A stretch of 36,454 nt of DNA, from NCBI GenBank assembly GCA_015179045.1, contig WHUZ01000195.1:1-36454 (forward strand), read 5' to 3'. Numbering within the stretch: the stretch's first letter is position 1; each line of letters begins with the position of its first letter. Of the stretch, positions 19,845 through 29,503 are shown piece after piece. Position numbers and translations under genes: made by a program. Source of the stretch: Kalaharituber pfeilii. Taxonomy: Eukaryota; Ascomycota; Pezizomycetes; Pezizales; Pezizaceae. The notes under the pieces were generated by a model that was given only the letters and a program-made list of their open reading frames with translations, did no database searches and was not told the DNA's origin.

Positions 19845-20190
19845 ACATGTTAAGCACATTAAGCATGTTGAGCACATTAAGTACGTTGAGCACATTAAGC
19901 ATGTTAAGTACATTAAGCATGTTGAGCATGTTGAGTGCGCACATGAGATGTAGAGCATATTGGGCACATTAAGTATATTAAGTACTTTAAGCATATTGAG
20001 TGCACGTGCATGAGATATAGAACACATTAGACATATTGAGCATGGTGAGCATGTTGAGTGCACATATGAGATGTAGGGCACATTAAGCACATTAAGTACT
20101 TAGAGCATATTGAGTGCATACACATGAGATGTAGGACATATTTAGTACATGGAAAGTATTGAGCATGTTGAGCGTATACATGAGATATTG
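19845..20190 (+). repeat. 9-bp minisatellite (TTRAGCAYR) with punctuating TTGAGTGC..ATGAGATGTAG
   Basis: Runs of TTAAGCACA, TTGAGCATG and TTAAGTACA are interrupted about four times by TTGAGTGCnnACATGAGATGTAG, giving a loose higher-order order. It lies inside the pogo-type element. Confidence 0.8.
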
Positions 20191-20403
20191 AACATATTAG
20201 TATTAGTGTGTCTGGTATAGCAAATATTATTTGTATGGAGGCAGGGGGGTACTTGTCTGGAGATTTCTATCCGGTCCGGAATTGTTAGGGCGTCCGGTAT
20301 AGCAAGGGCGATTTGTATGGGGAATGGATGTCGCAGAAAGAGGCCATATGGTATAGCAAGGTTTCCGGTATAGCGAGGTCCGGTATAGCAAGGGTAGACT
20401 GTA

Positions 20404-20974
20404 GTATCATAGGTTACAAGTCTGTGATCTTGGTTAGCCGTCACCACCCCGGCCTCTAGCTCCATGTTGCGAATTCGGACAGACGCGTGTAGCAGAAATT
20501 AGCCCTCGAAAGCTTGAAAATCCGAAGCAATTAAAACTAAAATTCAACTAGACAACGCACAGTTGCGAAAAGACCCAGATCAATGTCTAAGGTAGAGCAT
20601 CGGCACGTCGACCGCAGGGATTTGTGAAGATCTTCAAAGGAGAAAGGTATTGTATTACTATGTCGGATGGTTCAATGGGAAAACTAAACCTGAGTTGGCA
20701 AAACCTGTTCGTAATTCAAGCAAAAGCCTGTTGAGGCCAAGGCGCGCATTGTAAATTTCGTACATAGATTTAGTGTATCCCATTGAACCTTCTGTCCAAT
20801 TGACCCGTCCGATATACTAGTAGTACACCAGTAACGGGCTGTGAGATAAAGAGGGAGCATTCCCACTACCAGAGAGTCTGTATTCTGTTGCATTTAGCAT
20901 AGCACTCTCCATTCTGCATTATCTTGACGCAAAGTGTTCATTGCTGCCTTAAGGTATGCTCGAGCGGAGAAACA
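20404..20974. other. Presumed upstream region of the methyltransferase gene
   Basis: No ORF of note and no repeat tail. Promoter elements cannot be named with confidence. Confidence 0.4.
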
Positions 20975-22638
20975 ATGGCACAAAGCGCTCCTATTGAAGT
21001 AGACCCTGAATTGGTGAGTTGAATAGTCAAACCTCCGGCAGTGACAGGTACATATGCGAAATAGTGCCTTTTTGTTTTTTTTTTGTTTTTTTTCATTACT
21101 CGCGTGCCGCCTGACAGAAATAGTGCTTTGATCTCAAATTGTCAATTGCTAAGCTGATTCGCTGCTTCTTTTTCTACACAGCTCGAGAACAACAACTCGG
21201 ATTACGCATCAAGTGGATATAATACAAGCACCGACAGCCTCACATCGTCGGTTTACCAGTATGTGTTTGAGAACGGTATGTATGGCCCTCGGGTGGTGCG
21301 GAGAAATTGATTTAATGCTGTTCGCTATATTGGAAGGACGAAGGACGCAGTCCCTAGCAAACTCAAATCCCAGCTCTCTTGTTGAAATATGTATAAATCT
21401 GATGTACTAGTACTTCCGTGCAGGCCGCCGGTACCACGCATATTATGGCGTTGACAAAACTGTGATGCCCAACGACGAGGAAGAGCAGAGCCGGCTGGAC
21501 TTGCACCATGAAATATTCCTGACAATGATGGGCGGGAAACTCCATCTTGCCCCGATCGATCCGACGCCACAGAAGATTCTGGATGTTGGGACGGGAACGG
21601 GGATTTGGGCGATTGATATGGCGGATATGTATCCATCAGCGGAGGTTCTTGGGACAGATTTAAGGTATTACCTTGATTGGTGGGAACAGGGGTACCTTAG
21701 AGAATAAGGGCTGAGGGGGATGAGGGGTGGTGGGTTGATTAAAATGCTAACCTCTTAATATAATGTGATAGCCCGATTCAACCTAAATGGGTCCCACCGA
21801 ATTGGTATTTCCTGGACAGATGCCCCAAACCATGTAGTTCAGTCAAAAGGAATGAGTCTGACGGCCGATCATCTTTTAGTCGGTTCGAGGTCGACGACGC
21901 TGAGCAAGAGTGGGTTTATGCGGATGAGTCTTTCGATTTTATACATATCCGCAACCTCGCCCAGGAGTTCACTGATTGGGACACGGTAATGGCGCAAGTT
22001 TGGCGGTATGTGAAACTAGGCACCGGTAGCACTTAACCTCGGTCATTGGAGCTCGCTAAATTTATCCACATTCCGTTTAACAGATGCATCAAGCCTGGCG
22101 GTTGGGTCGAGCTTGCAGAGCTGGGCTGCGAGTGCCTCTGCGACGATGGCTCCATGCACCCAGAGATAAAACGCTGGTTCAGCAAGCTTGCCGAAGCTTG
22201 TGCCAAGCTTGGGCGCCCCTTACCTACCGGCCCAGAATCCCTCACCGACAGGCTCAACAAAGCCGGGTTTAGGAAAGTTGCGTCAGAGACGTACAAGCAA
22301 CCGTCAGGGCCGTGGCCGAAAGACAAGAAGTTGAACAATATTGGCTTGATGACGTTATTGGCCAGTGATACTGGATATCATGCTTATGGAATGGCCGTGT
22401 TTACCAGGATCTTGCATATGGGGAAAGAGGAGGCAGATGAGTTGTGTAAAGGGGCGCTTAAATCGGCCAAGAGTGCAAAAAATCACACCTATTCATTATT
22501 GTAAGTGCTGTCATCCTGTGTTATGGAAACACCCACTCTGGATTGAACACAGGGTTTGCTAATCATGGTTGTAGTTTTGTTGCATATGGGCAGAAACCAG
22601 AGGCGGAAGGGGAGACGAATGAGGATGGACAGAAATAA
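20975..22638 (+). CDS. SAM-dependent methyltransferase (LaeA/TAM-like), six exons
   Basis: Exons 20975-21013, 21182-21275, 21424-21664, 21772-22005, 22084-22500 and 22575-22638 join in frame to 1089 nt (362 aa plus stop). Introns start GTGAGT, GTATGT, GTATTA, GTATGT and GTAAGT and end in AG; branch sites TGCTAAG, TGCTAAC and TGCTAAT are visible in introns 1, 3 and 5. Motif I is ILDVGTGTGIWAIDMAD (about residue 90), then GTDLSP, a DESFDFIHIRN acidic segment and CIKPGGWVELAE; the C-terminal YGQKPE is typical of this fungal family. It probably methylates a small molecule or protein using SAM; substrate unknown. A mini-retroposon sits in intron 1 and another 54 bp after the stop, yet the reading frame is intact. 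Confidence 0.85.
21068..21116 (-). mobile_element. 49-bp mini-retroposon (half hairpin) in intron 1
   Basis: Perfect 10-bp TSD GAAATAGTGC at 21058-21067 and 21117-21126. On the minus strand the insert is only the 3' half of the hairpin (GGCGGCACGCGAG), TAATG and an interrupted A-tract. It lies within the intron, away from the donor, branch site (TTGCTAAGC near 21147) and acceptor. Confidence 0.85.
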
Positions 22639-22685
22639 TTCGAGTCACGCAGCTAAAGCAATATCGGGGTGGAATTTAATGAAGA

Positions 22686-22692
<7 letters not shown>

Positions 22693-22725
<33 letters not shown>

Positions 22726-22768
22726 TCGATCGCGTGCCGCCCTAAGGGCTATAGCGATTTTTAGTTAC
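22693..22768 (-). mobile_element. 76-bp mini-retroposon in the methyltransferase 3' region
   Basis: TSD GAAGACAGATTT at 22681-22692 and 22769-22780 (the final Ts overlap poly(T)). Hairpin outer stem ATCGC/GCGAT and inner stem GCCC/GGGC, loop TTA. It begins 54 bp after the stop codon. Confidence 0.9.
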
Positions 22769-22928
22769 GAAGACAGATTTACAATTGGGACAAAGAATTA
22801 TATACTGTGTTATTACGATACTTTAATGGTGTAACCTGCAAGAAAATGAATGAGCCATTCATATTTGATTCTTGTGTTAGCAGACACAACAAATCCCTTC
22901 GTTTTCCTAACTTTAGTCAGTTCAGTAC

Positions 22929-23352
22929 TGTGGGAATCTTGGCGCAGGATGATGCAACGGTGGATGATAACTCAAGATGGAAGGGGGGACCATGAAGGCC
23001 TAGATGAGACTACCCAAGGGGGAAAGGGAGACCATGACGGCCTGGGTGAGACTACCCGAGAGGGAAGGAGGGCCCTGAGGGACTGAGGAGCGGCGATTAC
23101 CACAAGGGGGGAGGGGACCGGAGGGTGATGGGTATATAAGGAGGGGGAGAAGGAGGCTTTCATCATCATCATCATCGTCGAGGGTGATCACAGTATAACC
23201 GGGGTGGTTATCCTGTCCGTCTTGCAGTGTTTCATAGTCCTCTTGAATACAGTGAACCGGTCTCTGTCTTTGTGCCTCGCAGTTATATCTAGCTCTTTAC
23301 TAGTGTGTTCTCGTTTCCCCTCCTCAGAACTTCCGTTCTGTTCCCTCCCACA
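22929..23352 (+). mobile_element. Solo LTR (424 bp)
   Basis: Ends TGTGGGA...TCCCACA with 4-bp flanks GTAC at 22925-22928 and 23353-23356. A TATA box (GTATATAAGG) lies near 23131. A 41-bp tandem duplication (GAGACTACCC...GGGAGACCATGA) occurs at 22985-23065. No internal coding region, so a solo LTR. GTAC is palindromic and short, so the TSD alone is weak; the inverted ends are the main evidence. Confidence 0.6.
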
Positions 23353-23689
23353 GTACTGGACTTGAAGCGCTGGTTGCGGGATGCCAGGTCCCTATACTAG
23401 CCGAAAAACCTAAGTATCCGGACAGGGGATCGGATCAAGGCATATTATGCTCTATGCAGTATTTGGTATGAACAAGCACATTTTCGTATGGTTCGCTGTG
23501 GATGTTCATGAGACCACTTCAAATTTATTTCCTGATAGCGTTCAATTTTCATTATGTCAGAAGAATTTGGACAGCTCACCTAATGAAATCCGATAGCTGA
23601 CCTAAAAAATTTGGGACTCTACTTCAACATGATAGGTCTTAAGATTCAGAAACTACTCTTAGTGGCAGACTTTTTCCAAGGCTATCCCG
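23353..23689. other. No gene recognised
   Basis: Flank between the solo LTR and the GAGGCTGTTC repeat; no long ORF or element ends. Confidence 0.4.
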
Positions 23690-23755
23690 AGGGCTCTTCC
23701 ATAGGCTGTTCCAAGCTATTCTAGAGGCTGTTCGACAGGCTGTTCTGGAGGCTGT

Positions 23756-24630
23756 CATCGGCATTTGGGTCGACCGACAACAACCACCTCAGGACGAGCG
23801 TTTGGAAGCGACTCCACAACCACAACGGCCCCCCCAGCGACACCTATATAGATCGAAAGCTCTCAGCGTGCGGAGTCTTTTGATTTAATTTTTATCCTCA
23901 AACACCACAACCTACAAGTTTCCCTCTCGGGGTGAAATTTTGAGGAAATCTTCAGCTCAACACCTCGTTGCCAATACATCAACCACAACCCCGCTGGCGC
24001 CAAGACCCAATAGGGATACTCAATCACCACCCTACAACCAATAAGATGCCGAAGGGAAAGAATACTGTCCCTCCCCCTCCGGCGAAGACCACCCCCCGAC
24101 CCCGACCTCACCCACGATAGAATACTAACCCAAGACACACCGAGAAGACAGACAAGCCCACCAAGAAGTCCGACAAGTCCCCCGCTCCCGCACCGAACCC
24201 TGATACCACCACCTCAAAGCACGGCGTCGTAGTACACGGAATCGCCCTCAGAAAAGACCTGGGAAAAGTGAGGCGATGCTTGGAGACAGCAAACGCGGAA
24301 CTGGGAAAGAAAGTTGAAATAAGGTGGTTGAGAAAAAAGACTGTGCTGCTGGAAAAGGGTAAGAAGACCTGCTCAGCCGTGGTGTACTTGGAGGAAGAGA
24401 CCAACATAGACAGGGTAAGACTGGGCGGGAAATAGTTGAGGATCTACCCATATGAGCGGGACAGACGATGGAAGTGAAAGACGCTTTTTATGGACATTCC
24501 ACCCGCATCATGTAAGAGCACCGCGGGCAACACATGTATTTATTGGTCATTACTTCTCGTTCTTTAATTAAACCCTCGCCATAGCCTATGGGTGGCATGC
24601 GAGTATTGACATAAAAAAAAAAAAAAAAAA
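23756..24630 (+). mobile_element. ORF1-only LINE derivative, copy F2 (875 bp)
   Basis: TSD TCTGGAGGCTGT at 23744-23755 and 24631-24642; the host repeat also contains this word, but the positions fit the element ends. The 5' UTR, start MPKGK, C-terminal ORF1 domain, 3' UTR (CCGCATCATG...CACCGCGGGCAA) and hairpin correspond to F1 at 817-2330. It lacks the globular and most of the Pro-rich part of ORF1, so it is a shorter derivative. Its 5' end has ~25 bp absent from F1. Confidence 0.85.
24046..24477 (+). pseudogene. Shortened LINE ORF1 of copy F2
   Basis: One frame runs from MPKGKN to DRRWK (about 143 codons) with only two stops, TAG at 24118-24120 and TAG at 24433-24435. The second replaces the Trp of GGRWLR in F1. 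The C-terminal block GVVVHGIALRKDLGKVRR ... AVVYLEEETN is well conserved with F1 although the middle is gone, suggesting this domain was kept functional until recently. Confidence 0.8.
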
Positions 24631-24840
24631 TCTGGAGGCTGTTCCGCATGCCATCCCAGATGCCGTTCCGGAGGCTGTCCCAGAGGCTGTTTCGAGGGCT
24701 ATTCTCACTCCTATTATACTGTATTCCAGGTATTAATCAATATTAATTTATATGAATATGGGTATCATACTACATAATTATTCCCACCACCAGCATTAGA
24801 ATGGCACTACAATAGTAGTGAAATCGGCGGATGTAGTTAT

Positions 24841-24894
24841 TTTTTTTTTTTTTTATATAGATCATTACTCGCATGCCACCTGAAAGGCTATGGC
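24841..24894 (-). mobile_element. 54-bp mini-retroposon (hairpin plus poly(A) only)
   Basis: TSD GTAGTTAT at 24833-24840 and 24895-24902. On the minus strand it begins at the base of the hairpin (GCCATAGCCT...AGGTGGCATGCGAG), then TAATGATC, TATAT and A14. No other LINE sequence remains. Confidence 0.9.
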
Positions 24895-24902
24895 GTAGTT
24901 AT

Positions 24903-25835
24903 CGGCAGTTGGTTCTGAAGGGAGCAGAAGCTTAGCCAAGGGGCTTAAGGTGCAAAGGCGCAATCCACATAGTGGCCCTGAGAGGGGTAAATAAGGCCGT
25001 CTCAGCCTTAAGAGTCAGAAACGAGACCAAGACTCACCCCGGGAGGTGACGGGGTAGATTCCACTATGGCGTGCGAAGAAAGAGCTGGAGCCGGAACATT
25101 CGCCCAAGGGAAACTCAAGTCGATATACCTCGGCACCAAAGCCACGGTAAATGATGCGAAACTAACTGCCATAGGCGAAGCCCTAGACAACACAGAAGGC
25201 GAACTCCTCATACTCACTGACTCCAACATAGCTATAGCGAAGGTGAGGAAGATCGCCAATGGAGACCCCACCCACGAGGAAGCAGCACAGAAGGTCAGAA
25301 CAGCCTGGGAAGCACGAATCGCCAGGGGCAATTGGGATCTAGCAGTAATGTGAATCAAAGGACACAAGGGAATATAGGGTAACGAAGAAGCAGACAGGGC
25401 GGCCTAAATAGGCACCTACTTGCAATACCAGCCTGAGGTCATCACCGAGGCCGGGCTGAGAGAGCACGCCAGGAATCTAAGAGCCCAAGAGAGGAATAGA
25501 CTCGAAATGACTTACAGACCAGTACAGAGACTCGGACACCACGTGGCAAAACTGGCAGGGCTACTAGGGGGGAAAGGCTTACGAGCCTGGCGACACAAAA
25601 TAGGAAAAGCAGACAGGCCCAATTGCTGGTAGTGTGGGGAAATTTTTTTTTTTTTTTTTATATCAGTACTCGCGTGCCGCCCTATGGGCTATGGCGAGGA
25701 TTTATTAAAGGAAAAAATAACTAAATTTAAATACATGGGACCCGCGGTTCTACAGTAATTGTGTTGCGGGGGGAACGGCCAGCAGTCTAACTTATCTCCT
25801 TCCTCTCTCAGCCTCGTACTGGCTTGCCTTGAGCC

Positions 25836-25866
<31 letters not shown>
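24903..25866 (+). pseudogene. Decayed LINE ORF2 fragment: RNase H and following region
   Basis: From about 25060: GAGTFAQGKLKSIYLG, NDAKLTAIGEAL (Glu), LILTDSNIAIAKV (Asp), IKGHKGI (His), GNEEADRAA (Asp), then YRPVQRLGHHVAKLAG, GGKGLRAWRHKIGKAD. The first catalytic Asp block is not recognisable. Stops in frame: TGA 25351 (Trp), TAG 25375 (Gln), TAA 25405, TAG 25630 (Trp of the knuckle). A minus-strand element (25642-25769) interrupts it after CGE. A26 at 25841-25866 may be its tail, but no hairpin precedes it. Confidence 0.75.
25642..25769 (-). mobile_element. ~128-bp truncated element: 3' UTR and hairpin tail
   Basis: Candidate TSD GGGGAA at 25636-25641 and 25770-25775. The minus strand reads a 3' UTR related to F1/F2 (ACCGCGGG...ATGTATTTA), hairpin with canonical CTCGC/GCGAG and GCCC/GGGC stems, and poly(A). 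It disrupts the RNase H fragment. Confidence 0.75.
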
Positions 25867-25869
<3 letters not shown>

Positions 25870-25935
25870 CCTTGTCCATATTTATTTTTGCTGCCCATCC
25901 CTATTCTGTTCTGCCAAGCATTTTATTCTATAACG

Positions 25936-26006
25936 GAACCTTGCTATACCGGACGAAAAAGGCCAGATTTTACAGATCCGGTATAGCAAGGGAAAACTGT
26001 ATATAT
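25936..26006. repeat. Short hairpin element with CCTTGCTATACCGG ends
   Basis: CCTTGCTATACCGGAC and ATCCGGTATAGCAAGG form an inverted repeat around a GGCCAGATTTTACA centre. On the right it ends GGGAAAACTGTA, like the CAGT...TA termini of the element at 19187-20401. A tiny or solo-end derivative of that pogo-type family. Confidence 0.6.
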
Positions 26007-27256
26007 AATTTAAGGTGACCACTAGTCTACTGCTACGTACAATCCATGCCAAACAATGTACTCAAGGTCTTTACCCTGCAATTCAGGCATTCTTAGATCC
26101 AAGACATAATCTTGATGAAGCTGTATGTCATCTAGTAAGTAGCTTTTCTAATCTAGAATAGACCATGACTAATATATATAATAAGGTATGGTACTTCGAA
26201 AAGGTCAGTAATAATACTTTATTTGTCGGGAATCGTAGTCACTTTATTTCGACAGTACTGGTATCGGAGTGTTTTCACAGTCACAAGAGCATATTACAGT
26301 ATATTGCATTGATATGCTAAAGTATGAATAGCAAGCTGCCTCATCTCCTAATTACGAAGATTCAGCTTCAGCCAAAGATATAGGGCAATATTTCATGTAC
26401 TGCATACTTGATAATTATTCAATACTGTATATGATTCCTCATCAATATTATCTTTTGTGAATATTTTATCTTCTCAAGGCGCCTATTCTGCTTTTACTTA
26501 TTTATCCTCATTGGCTTCTGGACAAATCTGCATGGGATCCACACTAGCTTGATAGCTTGATAGCTTGGTAGCTTGCGTAGCGGTTTATTTAAATATTATA
26601 ATAATAAAAGGAGAGCCCCCCTCCAAAGAGCGGTGCGGCGTGATCAGGAGTGCGATGATAGTGCAGACAATCAATCAAACTCAGGATGTTATTGTTCTGC
26701 ACGCATGCAGAATAGTTCAGGAGAATACCGAAGCAGATACCCAAGTATTGCAGTAGGTGGTCTAGCGGTGTGGTGTGGGCGTGGGTGTGGACATGGGTTG
26801 TACGTAGCAGTAGATTAGCGGTCACCTTAAATTATATATGGCTAGCGTTGTAAGATAGACAGATAGTATCAACTACTGCCTTGCGATGGACCGGAGCGGT
26901 GAGAACTGGCGGAACGAACGTACGACTAAATGCGAGTGCGAGTGCGAAAAGAAGAGAAGAGAAGAAGGTTTTTAATTGTATGTGCTAGAGTACAGAAAAT
27001 CTATATATATGATATCGCCTCACGTGCTGCACGTGCCTTCCATGCCAAGCTTTACCTCTTACTCCAGCTTCACCGAATTATCAAATCGGATGAACTCCAG
27101 GCTTCACTTTCTATTTATCCAGTCGGAAAACTTCCAGTGTCACGCCAAGAAGAGGAAAAATTTTATACTTATTAGATAGATAGATTAGATATCGCCTCAC
27201 GTGCTGCCCTTATCTCCACGTGCTACCTTATCCATGCCAAGCTTGCATTAACCCAT
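26007..27256. other. AT-rich region, no recognised gene; minor repeats
   Basis: Contains four 8-bp copies of TAGCTTGA/G/C at about 26547-26578. A word cluster ATATCGCCTCACGTGCTGC...CATGCCAAGCTT occurs twice (about 27013 and 27190). The E-box-like CACGTG recurs in it. ORFs are short and featureless. Confidence 0.45.
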
Positions 27257-27356
27257 TCCGTCGTCGTCACCACAGCATCTTCCCCTTTCTCTTCCTGGAT
27301 TGAGCGGGGGTGGGGTAGGTGGGGTGGGTGTTTTCGCCGGAGCCTTCCTCTTCCGC
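27257..27356 (-). pseudogene. Distal part of ORF1-only copy F3, left of the inserted LINE
   Basis: The minus strand continues the ORF1 broken at 34171: after PPPPPQPS it reads RKRKAPAKTPTPPTPPP, equivalent to the KKRKGK region of F1. Homology fades near 27257. With 34171-34560 it forms one older element into which the 6.8-kb LINE jumped. Confidence 0.7.
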
Positions 27357-27720
27357 GATGGTTGAGGCGCACCCTTTACAACCTCCTCGGGCCACGTCTA
27401 GCATCACGTGACCGAGGCTGTATCTCCACCGTCTGACATCGTATTAACTAGCGGACAACGGCAAAAGACGTCCCCTGGTCCGACGGGCACGGGGTCTCCA
27501 GAATATACACCAGAATAGGAAGAACAGACACTTTCCCCCTCAGATAACTGAAAGGACACCCGGAAGACACAAACTCGCACAGCAGACAAGCAATTCTCGA
27601 CCGCAACACACATTTACGGCGGGGCCTCCCTGAGACCCCTTCGAAGACATCCCACACCTAGAATTACAGACCCAACGTGGCCCAAAACAGGTTTCGAATC
27701 CCTCTCCACCTCACGTATCA

Positions 27721-27887
27721 CATCCAAAGACGACGGCCAAGGCAGTGATCAGCCACCTACAACAGCGACGGCACAGTAAAGCCAGGAACTACGATACACC
27801 GGATAGGGAATAACGACACATCCAAAGACAACGGCCAAGGCAGTGATCAGCCACCCACAACAGTGACGGCACAGTAAAGTCAGGAAC
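27721..27887 (+). repeat. Direct repeat in the LINE 5' UTR (2 x 69 bp, period 98)
   Basis: CATCCAAAGACGACGGCCAA...CAGTAAAGCCAGGAAC at 27721-27789 recurs at 27819-27887 with about four changes. Tandem units in a LINE 5' UTR often relate to internal promoter activity, which is inferred here. Confidence 0.8.
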
Positions 27888-28097
27888 AAGAACGACGGTT
27901 CACATACCCGCACAAAACACACTTACAGGGGTCAGACACCCACACCTCAGCTATAGGATCGACACCACCGCCACAGCGACAGCCACGAAAACAGGGAGCA
28001 TCTACGACAGCAAAAAGAAACATCGTAACAGCCACGACGGACAGCCACAACATTAGTAGGTAGGAACGCCACACATTGAAGCCACAGTTACGAGACG

Positions 28098-29072
28098 ATG
28101 CCGAACACAAGACAGATGAGCAAGGCGGAGGGGAAGAAGGAGAAAAGACTGAATAAGGTCAACAAAGCGGAATTCCACATGGTTCAAAATTGGAAAGCCC
28201 ATGAGAATCTCAAGTTTATTGCGCAGAACAGACAATGGACACTGCATAGGTTTCACGACATCATTCAACACTCCACCAAGGATGGACTGAAGGAGAAGCT
28301 AGAACATGCTATAGAAGAGGCAGTGGCAAGGGGGGAGGTAAGAGACGGAGAGGACTATGCGGTAACAGAGAAGGAGATCAGCTTGCAAGATATTGAACGC
28401 GGAGATGTCAACACCCAGCAGATAATTGACTTCATCGAGAGGAGTAAGGCGCTGGATGACAGAAAACCGGAAGATCAAATATACGAAACAATAGTTGTTA
28501 AGGATGGGAAAAGAGACATCAAACAGACCATCCCAGGAACCTATGATGCAGAGGAGGGCACGGCGACATGGGGTCAACCTACAGTGGAGGACGAAGACAG
28601 CGACCAGGAGAGCACGACATCAGAGGAAACAGTGATACCGGGAACACCACAGGCAATGCAGGCGAGGGGGGGCAGCTGGGGATACACACAGCCCACGGGA
28701 GTTAGACCTCCGACGCCAGACAGACCCAAGACACCAGACATGGATGAGCAGGAATACGAGGAAGGGTTCTTGATTGATACATGTAATGGAGCAGCGAGAC
28801 AAGCCAGAAGCTGGGTAGAGAAAATGGAATCGGGACGGGTAAAACTGGAGACGGTGAGATATATGGGAGCGTCGACAGCCGAAGCACTTCGCGGTTTGGA
28901 GAAGAGGTTTGGGTTAAAAAGATGGAGGAGAGAGACAGACAAAGACCGAAGGGAATGGACAGAAAGAATGGCAGTGGAATACTGGGAATGGAAAGAGAAG
29001 CAGACAGGGAAGAGGGGTATGGTGAATGAGCGCGAGGGGGTGTGGGGATACAGACACTTGAGGAACGAATAA
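28098..29072 (+). CDS. LINE ORF1a, 324 aa, unknown N-terminal gag-like protein
   Basis: Starts MPNTRQMSKAEGKKEKR with ATG at 28098. Charged N-terminus (1-60), an acidic Ser/Thr-rich middle (about 165-215: DEDSDQESTTSEE), a Pro-rich stretch (PPTPDRPKTPDMDE) and a basic/aromatic C-terminus (RMAVEYWEWKEKQTGKRG). No known domain. Position directly after the 5' UTR makes it the first product. Its stop (29070-29072) is 5 nt before the first ATG of ORF1b, which lies in the -1 frame and is already open from 29030. Confidence 0.7.
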   Translation: MPNTRQMSKAEGKKEKRLNKVNKAEFHMVQNWKAHENLKFIAQNRQWTLHRFHDIIQHSTKDGLKEKLEHAIEEAVARGEVRDGEDYAVTEKEISLQDIERGDVNTQQIIDFIERSKALDDRKPEDQIYETIVVKDGKRDIKQTIPGTYDAEEGTATWGQPTVEDEDSDQESTTSEETVIPGTPQAMQARGGSWGYTQPTGVRPPTPDRPKTPDMDEQEYEEGFLIDTCNGAARQARSWVEKMESGRVKLETVRYMGASTAEALRGLEKRFGLKRWRRETDKDRREWTERMAVEYWEWKEKQTGKRGMVNEREGVWGYRHLRNE

Positions 29073-29077
29073 AGCAT

Positions 29078-29503
29078 ATGGTCGTCAACCAACTAGCAAA
29101 GGAGAGAGACAGGATCATCAGAGAACTAACGAGAGAGGTGGAGATCCAGCTATATGGCATACAGGACATATTGAAGATACAACAGGAGGGACTAAGGAGT
29201 CTAGTGGGAGGGATAGCTCAAGTCGGCAGCGGGTTAAAGAGTATAGAGGAAAGAGTAGTGGTGGTACCGGAGTGGCCGGAGGAATTGTTACAGGCTGAAG
29301 AAGAAGCAAAGCGGGCCAAAACAGCAGCCGAGCAAGCAAAGCGGGCCGGAGCAGCAGCCGAGCAAACAAAGGAGGAAGAGGGGAACGAGAGGAGAGGAAA
29401 GAAGGAGAGGGGGAGCAGGAAGCAAGCGAGAGAGAGAGAGGAGAACCGCCAAAGAAAAAGAGGAGGAGTCCCTGTCAAGAGGAGAAGAGAAAAGGTAAGA
29501 TGA
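29078..29503 (+). CDS. LINE ORF1b, coiled-coil, Lys/Glu/Arg-rich
   Basis: The frame opens after a stop at 29027-29029; the first ATG is 29078, with a GTG at 29042 that would overlap ORF1a. An amphipathic helical start (LAKERDRIIRELTREVEIQL) and AEEEAKRAKTAAEQAKRA repeats suggest a coiled coil for multimerisation, followed by a very basic tail (KRRREKVR) that could bind RNA. Its stop overlaps the ORF1c start as ATGA (29500-29503). Probably the middle of a gag-like product spread over three frames. Confidence 0.6.
   Translation: MVVNQLAKERDRIIRELTREVEIQLYGIQDILKIQQEGLRSLVGGIAQVGSGLKSIEERVVVVPEWPEELLQAEEEAKRAKTAAEQAKRAGAAAEQTKEEEGNERRGKKERGSRKQAREREENRQRKRGGVPVKRRREKVR

Larger units (their letters stand above)
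19187..20401. mobile_element. Pogo/Tc1-type non-autonomous element with CAGTCTAC..TTGCTATACC ends
   Basis: Left end CAGTCTAC/GCTTGCTATACC (split by a mini-retroposon 8 bp in) is the inverted copy of GGTATAGCAAGGGTAGACTG ending at 20401. TA flanks both sides (19185-19186 and 20402-20403), typical of Tc1/mariner/pogo insertion. CCGGTATAGCAAGG words recur near 20299, 20350 and 20380. Most of the middle is a 9-bp minisatellite. No transposase ORF. Confidence 0.7.
23690..24705 (+). repeat. GAGGCTGTTC short tandem repeat split by an ORF1-only element
   Basis: Degenerate 15-18-bp units (GGCTGTTCC, GAGGCTGTT, GAGGGCTATT) at 23690-23755 resume at 24631-24705 on the other side of the insertion. Confidence 0.7.
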
